Source: JBAZLV01 sp964586075
GTDB lineage: Bacteria > Nitrospirota > UBA9217
Direction of reading: 5' to 3'
DNA: 64,000 nucleotides
Assembly: GCA_964586075.1 (NCBI GenBank)
Contig: CAZPGZ010000016.1
Location: 1 to 64,000, forward strand
In this document: positions 24,003 to 33,369 of the stretch, in pieces
Numbering within the stretch: position 1 is the first letter of the stretch
How the letters are laid out: each line of letters opens with the position of its first letter
Program-made: the position numbers and the translations under genes
Notes under the pieces: generated by a model
Told to the model about the DNA's origin: nothing
Database searches by the model: none
Seen by the model: the letters and a program-made list of their open reading frames with translations, nothing else

Positions 24003-26111
24003 TTATCTGGCAAAACCGCCGCCAAGACCTTTGAGGTCCAGCATCGCCGTGAAACGAGACTCACCCGGAGAATGAACAAATGCGGCAGTAATTCCCCAAC
24101 ATTGAGCACTGTAACGTACCCGGTATTCTATCTGGTTTGTAATATTATTCACCAAATCCTGCGAGTAGTTTGCCGCAAAATTCCATTTACCGAGTTTTAA
24201 CTCGCCTCCGAGAATAAGATATTCTCCGGAAGTTGCCAGTGGCAGCGCCCGTGAGTGCTGATACGAAAGATTGAGTTTAACAGAGTCCGTCGTAAAGCTG
24301 GCAGTTTCAGTATGCGATGCATGGCCGAGATCGGGATAATAACTTCCAGTTCCCGAGAAGGAAAAAAACTTGGGGGCATTGATATACAGGTCGCCCTGAA
24401 AAACCGAAGGATGGCTTGTTGAGTCCATAGCGGTCAGATTGTAACCCTGCGATAGTTTAAAGACAAACAGGTCAAAGTTAGTAATATTCGAATTTTCTTT
24501 AGTTTCCTTGTAGTGTGCCGTAACGCGGTTGATCAGTGAAACTGTTACCGTATTTGCGGACACCACTGAATCAACAGCATCAAAACGCGGGATATCCGAC
24601 GTCTTGGTATGGGGAATGTATGTGTACGACACGGTCGGTTCTATGGAGTGCTTCAGTTTTCCGATTCCTTCTTCCCGATCGCTGCCGTAGATGCGCGAAA
24701 TACGGGCGTTCGCATCTACACCGGCATATAGATAGGAGCGGTTTGTTGCCGTGTCGGTTGAAGCATTCGGGTCCTTCCGATCATACAGTGTTGCCCGCGC
24801 TCCCACCCGGGGCATGAGGCTCAGGCCGTTGCTTCCAAATACAGCGGCAAAATTCGGATTTAAATCCAGCCGCCGCAAGCCGTCCCCTTCCTGCCTCACA
24901 AAATTGACCGCCGATCCGTCGAAGTTGAAATAGAGAGGCCCGAACAGCGGTTCCGCAAACATTGTATACCGGATCTCCGGCAGTTTCTGAATCGTGTTGC
25001 GATTGGACTGTGTAAGATCCGTAGAGTACTGGCCTAAGAGGTACAGTATCGAGGTGTTCCATCGCTCCGTGAGGAAAACATTCGAGTCAAGGTAGGGTCT
25101 GGACTTGTTTTCCAGCTGTTTGTCAAGATCGTAGTAATAATGCTGATCGCTCACAAGGTTAACGTCGAGGCTTCCTGAAAAGTCCTCCGTAAATTCTTCG
25201 CGGTGTTTCAGCAGAAGTTCCCATCGTGATTCATTTGTCTCATGTCCAAACCGTGCATCGCGGATTTCGCCTGTACGAAACATGTTCCAAAATTTTCCGT
25301 AAATCTGGCCGGATGATTCTATGGAATTCATATATCGGAATTCTAGGCCCGTACCGTGCCCTGTGTTAGCCCGGTAATCAGAATAGACTGTCATATCCTT
25401 ATAGTCTGATATCGCCCAGAAAAACGCGTTTTGAATACTGAAACCGTCAAGACTGCTGTTGCCGACCATGGGGACCAGAAATCCGGTCTGCCTTTTTACC
25501 GGGAAGAGAAAATAGGGGGTATAAAACATCGGCAGCCCCAACATGTTAAAAGATACGCCCTTTGCGGTGGCGTACCGGTCCATGTCGACATCAAGCTCGC
25601 TCGCCTTCAGATACCATTCGTTTTCATCGCAGGTCGTGATTGCGCCTTTTTCCACGTGATAAACGGTTTCCGACCGCCGCTCTATCACGTCTCCCTTTAC
25701 ATGAAGATTCTCTTTCTGTTTGAAAATCTCACCTTTGTACATGACGCCGGACCGCGTATTAATATTCACTCGCAGGCTGTCGGCCCGGGTGGAGTCTCCT
25801 TTATCCTGCAGGAACACCTTGCCTTCGGCCATGGCTTCGCCTGTTTTATTGTTCAACACTACTTTGTCTGCTTCAAGCCGCATGCCCTCGTACTCGATTT
25901 TAACATGTCCTGCAGCGGTGTAGACATCCGCGATACGATCATAATCAAGCTTGTCGGCGGTTATCGCGACAGGACCTGCCTTTGAAAATTCCTGGCTTAC
26001 AGCAAGCCGGGGGAAACAACACAGTCCGGCGAGCACAAGCAAAAAAAGAATGCCGAAGAGCATATTTCTCATATTGGTGATCAGCATCTCGACGTTTTTT
26101 CTATTCATCAT
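24003..26111 (-). CDS. lptD: LPS-assembly outer-membrane protein LptD
   Basis: A 702-residue outer-membrane translocon. A signal peptide lies near residues 10-40. An OstA/LptA-like beta-jellyroll follows (about 45-200: ITADKLDYDRIADVYTAAGHV, ADKVVLNNKTGEAMAEGKVFL, TTCDENEWYLKASELDVD). A long C-terminal beta-barrel rich in alternating aromatic strands completes it. It inserts lipopolysaccharide into the outer leaflet with LptE. The presence of LptD is the clearest sign of an LPS-bearing outer membrane in this organism. It is slightly shorter than the enterobacterial protein. It lies 12 bases downstream of folC. Confidence 0.95.
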   Translation of the reverse strand: MMNRKNVEMLITNMRNMLFGILFLLVLAGLCCFPRLAVSQEFSKAGPVAITADKLDYDRIADVYTAAGHVKIEYEGMRLEADKVVLNNKTGEAMAEGKVFLQDKGDSTRADSLRVNINTRSGVMYKGEIFKQKENLHVKGDVIERRSETVYHVEKGAITTCDENEWYLKASELDVDMDRYATAKGVSFNMLGLPMFYTPYFLFPVKRQTGFLVPMVGNSSLDGFSIQNAFFWAISDYKDMTVYSDYRANTGHGTGLEFRYMNSIESSGQIYGKFWNMFRTGEIRDARFGHETNESRWELLLKHREEFTEDFSGSLDVNLVSDQHYYYDLDKQLENKSRPYLDSNVFLTERWNTSILYLLGQYSTDLTQSNRNTIQKLPEIRYTMFAEPLFGPLYFNFDGSAVNFVRQEGDGLRRLDLNPNFAAVFGSNGLSLMPRVGARATLYDRKDPNASTDTATNRSYLYAGVDANARISRIYGSDREEGIGKLKHSIEPTVSYTYIPHTKTSDIPRFDAVDSVVSANTVTVSLINRVTAHYKETKENSNITNFDLFVFKLSQGYNLTAMDSTSHPSVFQGDLYINAPKFFSFSGTGSYYPDLGHASHTETASFTTDSVKLNLSYQHSRALPLATSGEYLILGGELKLGKWNFAANYSQDLVNNITNQIEYRVRYSAQCWGITAAFVHSPGESRFTAMLDLKGLGGGFAR

Positions 26112-26123
26112 GGGTCCGTTTTT

Positions 26124-27503
26124 TCAGCCCTTCAATCCCGCCAGCGCACCAGAACGGTTTGCGCCGGTAATACCGGCAGGGAAAAGAGCCCGCGCTTCTC
26201 CCACCACGTAGAGCGAGCCGGTAATAAGCACGAGATCGCCGGGCGAAGCACTATGCATTGCCTTCTTAATCGCACACTGAATGCTGTCCGTTCTCTCGAC
26301 GGAATCATGCAGTTTTTTTATTTCCTGCTCAAGCTGCCGCGGATCCAACGCCCGTGCGTACTGAGGCCTGGTCACCACCACGTGGTCCGCTAGAGGAACA
26401 ATTTCCGTGACCATGCTCCGGTAGTCTTTATCGCCAAGAACGCCGATAACCAGAATAATCCGTTGAAAGGATCCTTTTATCTGTCGGACCGTTTCCCCAA
26501 GTTTTTTTGCCGATGCCGGATTGTGTGCACCGTCCAGGTAGACTGCCGGGTATGTTCCTACCCGCTCCATTCTTCCTTCCCAGCGCGTCTGTTCGAGTCC
26601 GCGACGCACGGCAGCCTCATCGATCAGCATGCCTGCATTTTGAAGGCGCTCTATCGTCCGGACAGCGAGGCACGCGTTCTCCACTTGATATGCGCCAAGC
26701 ATGCCGATACGCAGACCTCGGTAAGAAGTCTCCCCCCCCTGGTAGTCAAAAACCTGTGGAGGACCCGGTTTGGTATTTTTTGGTTTGAAATCAACCCATA
26801 ACCGATGGAGCGGAGCCTGCTTCGCTGCCGCCGTACTTTCAATGACATCAATTGCTTCAGTCTGAACCGTGCCCGTGACCACGGGGATGCCGGTCTTTAT
26901 TATGCCCGCTTTTTCCTGCGCGATCCGTCCCAGTGTCGTTCCAAGAAATTCCTGGTGTTCCAGATCGATGTTCGTAATCAGCGACACCAGCGGGGTAATA
27001 ACATTCGTGGCGTCAAGCCGTCCCCCCATCCCCACTTCAATCACACCGATATCAATTTTTTGCTCAGCAAAATATGCGAAAGCAAGGGCAGTCGTCACTT
27101 CAAAAAACGTGGGGTTCAGCCCGTATGTGTTTTCTCCCGATTCTCCAAGATTGCCGAGGCCCCTCACGTGCTGCGTCAGCCTTATCACTGCGTCCTCGGA
27201 TATCGGAACATTGTTGACCCTTATCCGTTCGGTAAAATCAATCAGATGCGGCGAAGTATAAAGCCCCACGCGGTACCCAGCCGCATTCAGAATGCTTGCC
27301 AGAAATGCAGCCGTTGACCCTTTGCCGTTCGTTCCGGCGACATGCACGGAAACAAATTTTCGGTGAGGATCTCCCAGAACATCCATGAGTTTCTGGCTGT
27401 TTGATAGTGAAAGCTTGATTCCATGCTTTTGAAGATCATACAGATACTTGACTGTTTTCTGGTACGACGATTCAGAGGCCATTTCGACCAGGATCCTTTT
27501 CAT
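26124..27503 (-). CDS. folC: Bifunctional folylpolyglutamate/dihydrofolate synthase
   Basis: A 459-residue Mur-ligase-fold enzyme. VAGTNGKGSTAAFLASILNAAG is the P-loop, YTSPHLIDFTERIRVN the Mg-binding segment, and VGMGGRLDATNV and DGAHNPASAKKL the FolC signatures. It adds glutamate to dihydropteroate and then to folates. ATG 27503 is used; an internal ATG at codon 8 (MASESSYQKTV) is an equally plausible start since neither has a strong Shine-Dalgarno. It lies between the anti-sigma-like gene and lptD, on the same strand. Confidence 0.95.
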   Translation of the reverse strand: MKRILVEMASESSYQKTVKYLYDLQKHGIKLSLSNSQKLMDVLGDPHRKFVSVHVAGTNGKGSTAAFLASILNAAGYRVGLYTSPHLIDFTERIRVNNVPISEDAVIRLTQHVRGLGNLGESGENTYGLNPTFFEVTTALAFAYFAEQKIDIGVIEVGMGGRLDATNVITPLVSLITNIDLEHQEFLGTTLGRIAQEKAGIIKTGIPVVTGTVQTEAIDVIESTAAAKQAPLHRLWVDFKPKNTKPGPPQVFDYQGGETSYRGLRIGMLGAYQVENACLAVRTIERLQNAGMLIDEAAVRRGLEQTRWEGRMERVGTYPAVYLDGAHNPASAKKLGETVRQIKGSFQRIILVIGVLGDKDYRSMVTEIVPLADHVVVTRPQYARALDPRQLEQEIKKLHDSVERTDSIQCAIKKAMHSASPGDLVLITGSLYVVGEARALFPAGITGANRSGALAGLKG

Positions 27504-27531
27504 TCCACGACGTGCGGCAGGCTGCCGTATG

Positions 27532-28359
27532 CTAACGCTCTGCAGGTTGAGTACCGGTTCCGGCAGATGGAGCAGCGCTGTCTGTCTCTGCAGGTTTTGA
27601 ATGCTGCCGTTCAGGGGGCCTTGCTTCTTCCGGAGATTTCGGCACCACCGTCAGTTTCATGATAAAAGGAACCGCCTGTGCTCTGGAAAATGTTTCCAAC
27701 TGTTTCCGGTTATAGCTGACTTTCCCAATCGACTGAATGCGTTTGAAAAAAGCGAGCAATTCCTTGTCAGCAAGGCTGCCGGAAATTTCCCGGACCGTAT
27801 CGGTAAACTTGAACTTCCTAAGCTGGTCGTGCGACCGCATAATATCATTGATGTGCCGTATCGCCGCTTTATCATCAGTCACTGCCAACGTAATCAGCAA
27901 CGGTTCGGTCATCGGCGGTGCCGGATGAGCAGGTGGAGACACTGTTGCAGGAGCGGCTGCAGGTGGTACGGTGGAAGAGGATGCCGGGGCGGAAGAGGTC
28001 GGGGCCGTCTTGGCAATATTTTCAAGCTCCACATCCAGTTGTCGCGGTTTGTTGAAAAAATAATACACCGTCAGTCCAATTACGATTATGCCCAAAATCC
28101 AAAGCGGCCGATACAGAATCAATTTCAATCTCGCCAGGCCGGCCACCCCTTCTTTTACAATCTGCAGGATTCCTTCAGGAGGCGTAACATCCTTTAAAAA
28201 TCTTCTGGTTTCTTCAGCTCTTTTCAGTGCTTCATATTGAGAATGACAGACGATGCAAGACTGCAGATGGCGCTCAATCTTGATCCGCTCGAATTTAAAC
28301 AAATGGCCCCGCAGATATTTGGGAAGGACCTTTCTGACATGTGCACATTCAGTTTCCAT
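27532..28359 (-). CDS. Membrane-anchored zinc-finger (anti-sigma-factor-like) protein
   Basis: A 275-residue protein. The N-terminal zf-HC2-type zinc-binding domain contains H-x3-C spacing in IERHLQSCIVCHSQYEAL, as in anti-sigma factors. A transmembrane helix lies near 90-110 (LWILGIIVIGLTVYYFF). A Ser/Pro/Ala-rich linker (APASSSTVPPAAAPATV) leads to a periplasmic domain (about 160-260) with EPLLITLAVTDDKAAIRHI and FIMKLTVVPKSPEEA. No ECF sigma gene is adjacent, so its partner is unknown. I chose ATG 28359, which has GAGGTGGAG upstream, over a GTG eight codons earlier. Confidence 0.72.
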   Translation of the reverse strand: METECAHVRKVLPKYLRGHLFKFERIKIERHLQSCIVCHSQYEALKRAEETRRFLKDVTPPEGILQIVKEGVAGLARLKLILYRPLWILGIIVIGLTVYYFFNKPRQLDVELENIAKTAPTSSAPASSSTVPPAAAPATVSPPAHPAPPMTEPLLITLAVTDDKAAIRHINDIMRSHDQLRKFKFTDTVREISGSLADKELLAFFKRIQSIGKVSYNRKQLETFSRAQAVPFIMKLTVVPKSPEEARPPERQHSKPAETDSAAPSAGTGTQPAER

Positions 28360-28603
28360 ACTGCTCCACCTCGTACAAGCCACGGCATGAAAGCCGGACG
28401 CGACAATACATCCGGGGCCCGCACATTCATCAACAAATTTTCAGGGAAAAATCGTCTTGCAAAACTCCTGCTGTTGCTTCATTGCCTTATCCAAATCAAC
28501 ATGCTGGAAAACATCATTCTTTTCTTCAACCGATGCAACTATATTGACCGGTTGTCAGAATCGCTGCCCTAGCGTATCATATAGCAAAATACACTTAACA
28601 ACA

Positions 28604-29419
28604 TTAGATCTTTGATTGCATTTCAAATTCACCCAGCTTTACCTGCTCCGCTTGCAGAAGTGCAACATCAAGGAACCGCTTCCCTATCTTTTCAAACCGC
28701 ACAGGAGTATCCGTTACATAAAACTTTCGCACCCCTTCAGCCTGCGATTTCCATCCCAGCCGTTCGAAAACCGACACAACTTCTTTGGCCGTTTCCGAGG
28801 CGGAATCGATCAGTTTGATCGCCGGTCCCACCGCCTTGCCGATCACTGATTTGAGCAATGGATAATGCGTGCAACCCAGCACAAGAGTATCAATGCCCGT
28901 GCCGCGCAGCGGGGACAGATACTTTTGGGCCACGAGTTCAGCAACATCATTGTCAGTCCATCCCTCCTCCGCCAGCTGGACGAACAGCGGGCATGCAAGG
29001 CTGTGCACCTCAATATCAGGTGCAAGACGCTTTATCGCTTTTTCATAGGCACCGCTGCTGATGGTGGCCTCGGTTCCGATCACGCCAACTCTTCGGGAAA
29101 CGGTCGCAGCCACCGCGGCTCGCGCCCCCGGCTCCAGAACACCGACAACGGGAAGCGGAAACTCTTTCTGCACCGCGTCAAGGCTGACGGCTGATGCCGT
29201 ATTACAGGCAACCACAAGCATCTTGATATCCAGCGACAGCAGAAACCGGGTATTCTGGAAGCTGTAGCGAGTCACCGTCTCGGCCGAGCGTATGCCGTAC
29301 GGCACGCGTGCCGTATCCCCCAGATAAATAATATTCTGATCCGGAAGCTTCGCCACAATCTCTTTTAGTACGGTCAGCCCGCCAACACCAGAGTCAAATA
29401 TTCCGATTGCTTTTTGCAT
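28604..29419 (-). CDS. murI: Glutamate racemase
   Basis: A 271-residue cofactor-independent racemase that supplies D-glutamate for peptidoglycan. IGIFDSGVGGLTVLKEI is the N-terminal signature. The two catalytic cysteines are Cys72 (VACNTASAV) and Cys183 (LGCTHYPLL). It lies in a minus-strand run with a GerMN protein and a cell-wall amidase upstream, a cell-envelope context. Confidence 0.96.
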   Translation of the reverse strand: MQKAIGIFDSGVGGLTVLKEIVAKLPDQNIIYLGDTARVPYGIRSAETVTRYSFQNTRFLLSLDIKMLVVACNTASAVSLDAVQKEFPLPVVGVLEPGARAAVAATVSRRVGVIGTEATISSGAYEKAIKRLAPDIEVHSLACPLFVQLAEEGWTDNDVAELVAQKYLSPLRGTGIDTLVLGCTHYPLLKSVIGKAVGPAIKLIDSASETAKEVVSVFERLGWKSQAEGVRKFYVTDTPVRFEKIGKRFLDVALLQAEQVKLGEFEMQSKI

Positions 29420-29570
29420 GATAAGCCGAACACTTTCTATCGTAAACGTTGCGATGAAAAAAACAGCAGCCGCGATTTCTACCCGACAATCACGAAACTA
29501 TCACTCTTTTTCAGGGCTTCAAGTCTCCACACATATCCGCTGTTTTTGTGGCAGAAAGCCATCCTTCAAC

Positions 29571-30176
29571 TCACTGCCTTATCAAATCAGTTCGTTTTGC
29601 GAACTTTACCGATAGATCCACGTGTCCGGCAAGCGTTCGCACTTCTTTTCCGTCCAGAAGAAACAGAACCTGTTTGATTTCTTCAAAATTCAGGGTCAGC
29701 GTGTCCACCATGGCGTACAGCGCGAGAATCTCCTCCCCTACCGACGCCGTGATTTCCTTCTGCGAATTAGGCACGAGATCAATGTATGCCGTGCCGGACG
29801 CATCGAGATAAAGTTCCTGGAGCCGTACGTCTTTCAGTACGGAGACCAGTGACGCACGTTGATCAGCCAGCAGCGCCGCAAGGGCATCGCGCGCCTGCGT
29901 CTGCGTATCAGGTTGCCGTTTCACCGCAGCCGAACCCGTTGAGAGCAAACCATTGACGGGATAATAGAGCGTCACGGTAAAGGGGACATCGCGCCGGAGC
30001 ATCTGCGCGGAGAATGACTGGTCCTGCAGAACCGGGCGCGGGGATGGTCCGACTACTGACGACGCATTCATGCGCCATCCGAGATACGCGCCCACGCTTA
30101 TGGCCGCAGCGATGACCAAAATTCCTCCTATAAACAACTGGCGGTTGCTGGCGCTTCTATTTGCCCTGTTTGACAT
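29571..30176 (-). CDS. GerMN-domain membrane-anchored protein
   Basis: A 201-residue protein with one N-terminal transmembrane helix (FIGGILVIAAAISVGAYLGW) and a periplasmic GerMN domain. Its core is VTLYYPVNGLLSTGSAAVKRQPDTQTQARDALAALLADQ...LYLDASGTAYIDLVPN. GerMN domains are thought to bind cell-wall or membrane ligands and often sit beside amidases, as here. I chose ATG 30176, which has GGAGGGG about 10 bases upstream and overlaps the amidase stop by only 20 bases; an ATG 15 codons earlier is also open. Confidence 0.8.
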   Translation of the reverse strand: MSNRANRSASNRQLFIGGILVIAAAISVGAYLGWRMNASSVVGPSPRPVLQDQSFSAQMLRRDVPFTVTLYYPVNGLLSTGSAAVKRQPDTQTQARDALAALLADQRASLVSVLKDVRLQELYLDASGTAYIDLVPNSQKEITASVGEEILALYAMVDTLTLNFEEIKQVLFLLDGKEVRTLAGHVDLSVKFAKRTDLIRQ

Positions 30177-31179
30177 AGCGCTCAATCCCCTCCGCAATGG
30201 CTTCGGCGGCTTTTTGTCCATCCTGCATCATACTGCATTCGACCAGAACCGCCGCCGCATCCGCGGCCTTGAGTACTGCAAGCGGTGCCTGAACGGGCTC
30301 TGCGGTGTCCTTGCCTACAAGTTGTGTTGCAATACTCCGGCCCAGCATGCCGCTTTCGCGTACGTGAGCCGCCTGCTGCCTGCCCCACAGCATTTGCTGC
30401 TGTTCGCTTCCGATTTCAAATCCGAGAAAATCTCCGCCCGCGGGTTTGATTGCTTGCACCGGGGTATCATCAAAAAAATCCTGAAGGTAGACCTGCGCAG
30501 CCGCGCTTGTTGTGCCGTGAATACTGATGAAGAACTGGGCTTCTGAGGCGTTTGAAGCAACCACCCGTTCTTCCAGCGAGAGCAACTGGTCTTTTTCCCT
30601 GGTCAGCAGCACCCTAAACCGCGGGTTTCTGCTGAGATTTTTTTTGACGGACAACGCCACATTCAGCGTGAAGTTTTTTTCCATACTCTGTGCCGTGAGT
30701 ATGCCTGTTTCCCTGCCGCCATGCCCCGGATCGAGTACAACGGTAATCATTTTTTTTCCCTGCACGGATGAAGCAGAAGAAGCAGGTGCGATCCCCCGTG
30801 CGATATCCAGCACAATCCTGTCGGGAGAATGCAGAACAAAGTCCTTGATCTCTCCCGCCGCAGCATCAAGACGCACAATGATCGTGTTCCTGCCCGCGTC
30901 CTGCACCGACTCCAGTCCGCGTACCACGCCGTCCTTGATGATCGGCAGATGCGACTGTATCTCCAGAGGCATGTTATAAGCGGCAAACATGAGGCCTTTG
31001 CCGTCTGCGGTCTTGTTCAGCACATAGGGTGACGCGGACTCCACTTCGAGGACAATCCGCGTGAATGCGGAATAGGAAAAATACCGCACATTTTTTACAA
31101 CCAGTCCTTTTTCAGCTGACAATGCATCAGCAGTCGTTATCAGCATGAAAAGAATAAAAAACCTGATCACTGTCCGCAT
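30157..31179 (-). CDS. N-acetylmuramoyl-L-alanine amidase with AMIN domain
   Basis: A 340-residue exported protein with a signal peptide (about 1-21). An AMIN domain (about 25-125) is expected to target it to septal or polar peptidoglycan. An Amidase_3 domain (about 145-335) follows. Zinc ligands appear in VVLDPGHGGRETG (His), SMEKNFTLNVALS (Glu) and FFISIHGTT (His), and a late Glu lies in AVLVECSMM. The usual SIHAN reads SIHGT here, a minor variation. It cleaves the amide bond between MurNAc and L-Ala. The gene overlaps the GerMN gene downstream. Confidence 0.9.
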   Translation of the reverse strand: MRTVIRFFILFMLITTADALSAEKGLVVKNVRYFSYSAFTRIVLEVESASPYVLNKTADGKGLMFAAYNMPLEIQSHLPIIKDGVVRGLESVQDAGRNTIIVRLDAAAGEIKDFVLHSPDRIVLDIARGIAPASSASSVQGKKMITVVLDPGHGGRETGILTAQSMEKNFTLNVALSVKKNLSRNPRFRVLLTREKDQLLSLEERVVASNASEAQFFISIHGTTSAAAQVYLQDFFDDTPVQAIKPAGGDFLGFEIGSEQQQMLWGRQQAAHVRESGMLGRSIATQLVGKDTAEPVQAPLAVLKAADAAAVLVECSMMQDGQKAAEAIAEGIERYVKQGK

Positions 31180-31284
31180 ACCGCCGGTTATACTAACACA
31201 AGAGACTGATTAGTGCAAGAAAAAGGCGGGAAAATCACAAAAAAATCAGGCAGTACTGGTTGAATTTGCATTCTCATTTCCGCC

Positions 31285-33231
31285 ATGTTAATCTACAGGC
31301 CCATGAATGCGTTGAAGGTATTCGGCACGACAGGTTTGATCAGCAGGGCCATGCGAGAGGCCTACGAACACCGGCCCCAGCAGACTGCCATGGCGGAGGC
31401 CGTGGAGCACGCTCTTGACCAAAAAACACATTTGATCGTCGAAGCAGGCACCGGCGTGGGCAAGAGCCTCGCCTATCTCGCCCCTCTGATCTACTGGGTG
31501 CGGCACGAGGGCTGCCGGGCCGTGGTTGCCACGTATACAAAGGCGCTCCAGCAGCAGCTTGTAGACAAGGACCTGCCCTTTCTCAGGAAAGTGCTGGGAG
31601 ACTTTCGCTTCAGCCTCTGCGTGGGAGGTGAGAACTACCTCTGCCTCCGCAGATTTGACCATCTGCGTATGGGCGATCTGTATGAGCAGTCCGAACTGGA
31701 CGGCTTGAACCGCCTCTTTGCGTGGTCCACGCGAACACGGACCGGGCTGAGAAGCGAGCTTGAATTCGAGCCTGCTGCCGGCCTCTGGGCAAAAGCATGC
31801 CGGCAGGCAGACCTCTGTTTTGGGAAAGAGTGCGGTTTTTTCAGGGATTGCTACTACCAGAAAGCCAGGGCATCTGAACAGCAGTCGCAAATTCTCGTGG
31901 CCAATCATCACCTTTTTTTTGCCGATATGGCGACAGGCGGCAATATTCTTCCTTACTATAAAGCGGTCGTCTTCGATGAAGCGCACCAGTTGGAAGATGT
32001 TGCAACCGACTACCTCGGTGTGGAAGTCACCAATTATTCGGTGCGCTATCTTCTTGATTCCCTTCTCAGCTACCGTACACGCAAAGGACTGCTGACCCGA
32101 CTCACCGCACAGGACAGCGAAGTGCAGCATCTGCGGGGCATGGTGGACGGACTCAGGATTGTCGCGGACAATTTCTTTTTCAACCTGCACCCGCTTTTGC
32201 GTGAGGAGCCATATCTTAGAATAAAAACGACAAACATCGTGCCGGACATCTTGAGCGGCCCGCTGCTTGAAATGAGCGATGCATTGCTTAACCTCACGGC
32301 GGAGACGCAGGAAGAGGAGTTTGAAATTAAGGCATTTGCCGCACGAGCACAGACGATGGCCACGGCAGTACGGATAAATCTCGCGCACAGCGCAGAAGGG
32401 CTCGTCTATTGGGCAGAACGGGAAAACAGCCGGTACCGGCTCGTTGCGTCACCCATTGATATCGCAGAATCATTGAGGGAACAACTCTTCGAGAAAACAG
32501 ACACCATAGTACTTACCTCGGCGACACTCTCCGCCGGCGGCACGTTCACGTATATCAAGAACCGTCTGGGCCTCGATACTCCGCAGGAGCTCAGGCTTGA
32601 CTCCCCTTTCGACTTCGAGAACCAAGCATTGCTGTATATTGCACCTGGGCTTGCGGATCAACAGGAAGAAGGATTTCAGGAAAAGTTTGAAGCAGAGCTG
32701 ACATCCGTCCTGTCCATAACAAAGGGAAGAACACTGGTGCTTTTTACCAGCTATGGCCAGCTGCGAAAAAGCGCGGACGCATTGCGAAAGAAACTGCCGG
32801 GGCTGGGTTTTCTCTGCCAGGGAGAAATGCCTGCGTACCGGCTGATCGAACAGTTCAAACAGGCTTCCGGCACCGTACTCATGGGCACCGCGTCATTCTG
32901 GCAGGGGATTGACATCCCGGGCGATTCACTCCAGTGCGTGGTAATTGCAAAACTGCCGTTCGCCGTGCCCGACGAGCCGATTGTCGAGGCGAGAATGGAA
33001 CGGCTGAAAAACCCCTTTTTTGAATATCAAGTGCCCCAGGCCACCCTCCTGTTCCGCCAGGGCTTCGGCAGGCTCATACGCACCAAAACTGATTGGGGGG
33101 CGGTCGCAGTGCTCGATTCCCGGATCATGACAAAAAACTACGGCAAGTGGTTTTTAAAATCCATCCCAACGTGCAGCATCACGGACGACCGGGAAGATCT
33201 CAGGAGTTTTCTAAACCGGTTGAAAAAATAA
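31285..33231 (+). CDS. XPD/DinG-family ATP-dependent DNA helicase with Fe-S cluster
   Basis: A 648-residue superfamily-2 5'-3' helicase. It has Q-like RPQQTAMAEAV, Walker A VEAGTGVGKSLAYLAP (Lys60), the DEAH box VVFDEAHQLED, SATLSAGGTF and the C-terminal motif RQGFGRLIRTKTDWG. Cysteines between motifs Ia and II (CVGGENYLC, then ACRQADLCFGKECGFFRDC) match the 4Fe-4S ligands of this family. It resembles bacterial DinG/YoaA-type enzymes that unwind R-loops and D-loops. ATG 31285 or the in-frame ATG six codons later could be the start; neither has a strong ribosome-binding site. It is divergent from the amidase operon. Confidence 0.92.
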   Translation: MLIYRPMNALKVFGTTGLISRAMREAYEHRPQQTAMAEAVEHALDQKTHLIVEAGTGVGKSLAYLAPLIYWVRHEGCRAVVATYTKALQQQLVDKDLPFLRKVLGDFRFSLCVGGENYLCLRRFDHLRMGDLYEQSELDGLNRLFAWSTRTRTGLRSELEFEPAAGLWAKACRQADLCFGKECGFFRDCYYQKARASEQQSQILVANHHLFFADMATGGNILPYYKAVVFDEAHQLEDVATDYLGVEVTNYSVRYLLDSLLSYRTRKGLLTRLTAQDSEVQHLRGMVDGLRIVADNFFFNLHPLLREEPYLRIKTTNIVPDILSGPLLEMSDALLNLTAETQEEEFEIKAFAARAQTMATAVRINLAHSAEGLVYWAERENSRYRLVASPIDIAESLREQLFEKTDTIVLTSATLSAGGTFTYIKNRLGLDTPQELRLDSPFDFENQALLYIAPGLADQQEEGFQEKFEAELTSVLSITKGRTLVLFTSYGQLRKSADALRKKLPGLGFLCQGEMPAYRLIEQFKQASGTVLMGTASFWQGIDIPGDSLQCVVIAKLPFAVPDEPIVEARMERLKNPFFEYQVPQATLLFRQGFGRLIRTKTDWGAVAVLDSRIMTKNYGKWFLKSIPTCSITDDREDLRSFLNRLKK

Positions 33232-33369
33232 CCACAGTCACGAAATTATTTCAAAAAACCTCTTCAGCAACGCTGCCGCGTGCGGCATGACTTCATAAAT
33301 ATGAATGGTGATATCGCGGGAAGGTTATCCAGGAATGCTTATGGAGTGAAGTGCCTGATCATCCATTGC

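Noticed and set aside
28441..28545. Protein-like minus-strand frame (VEEKNDVFQHVDLDKAMKQQ) ending at TGA in phase with the zinc-finger gene
   Set aside because: Very short, no start with a ribosome-binding site, no conserved context around the TGA, and the zinc-finger gene has its own good start at 28359.
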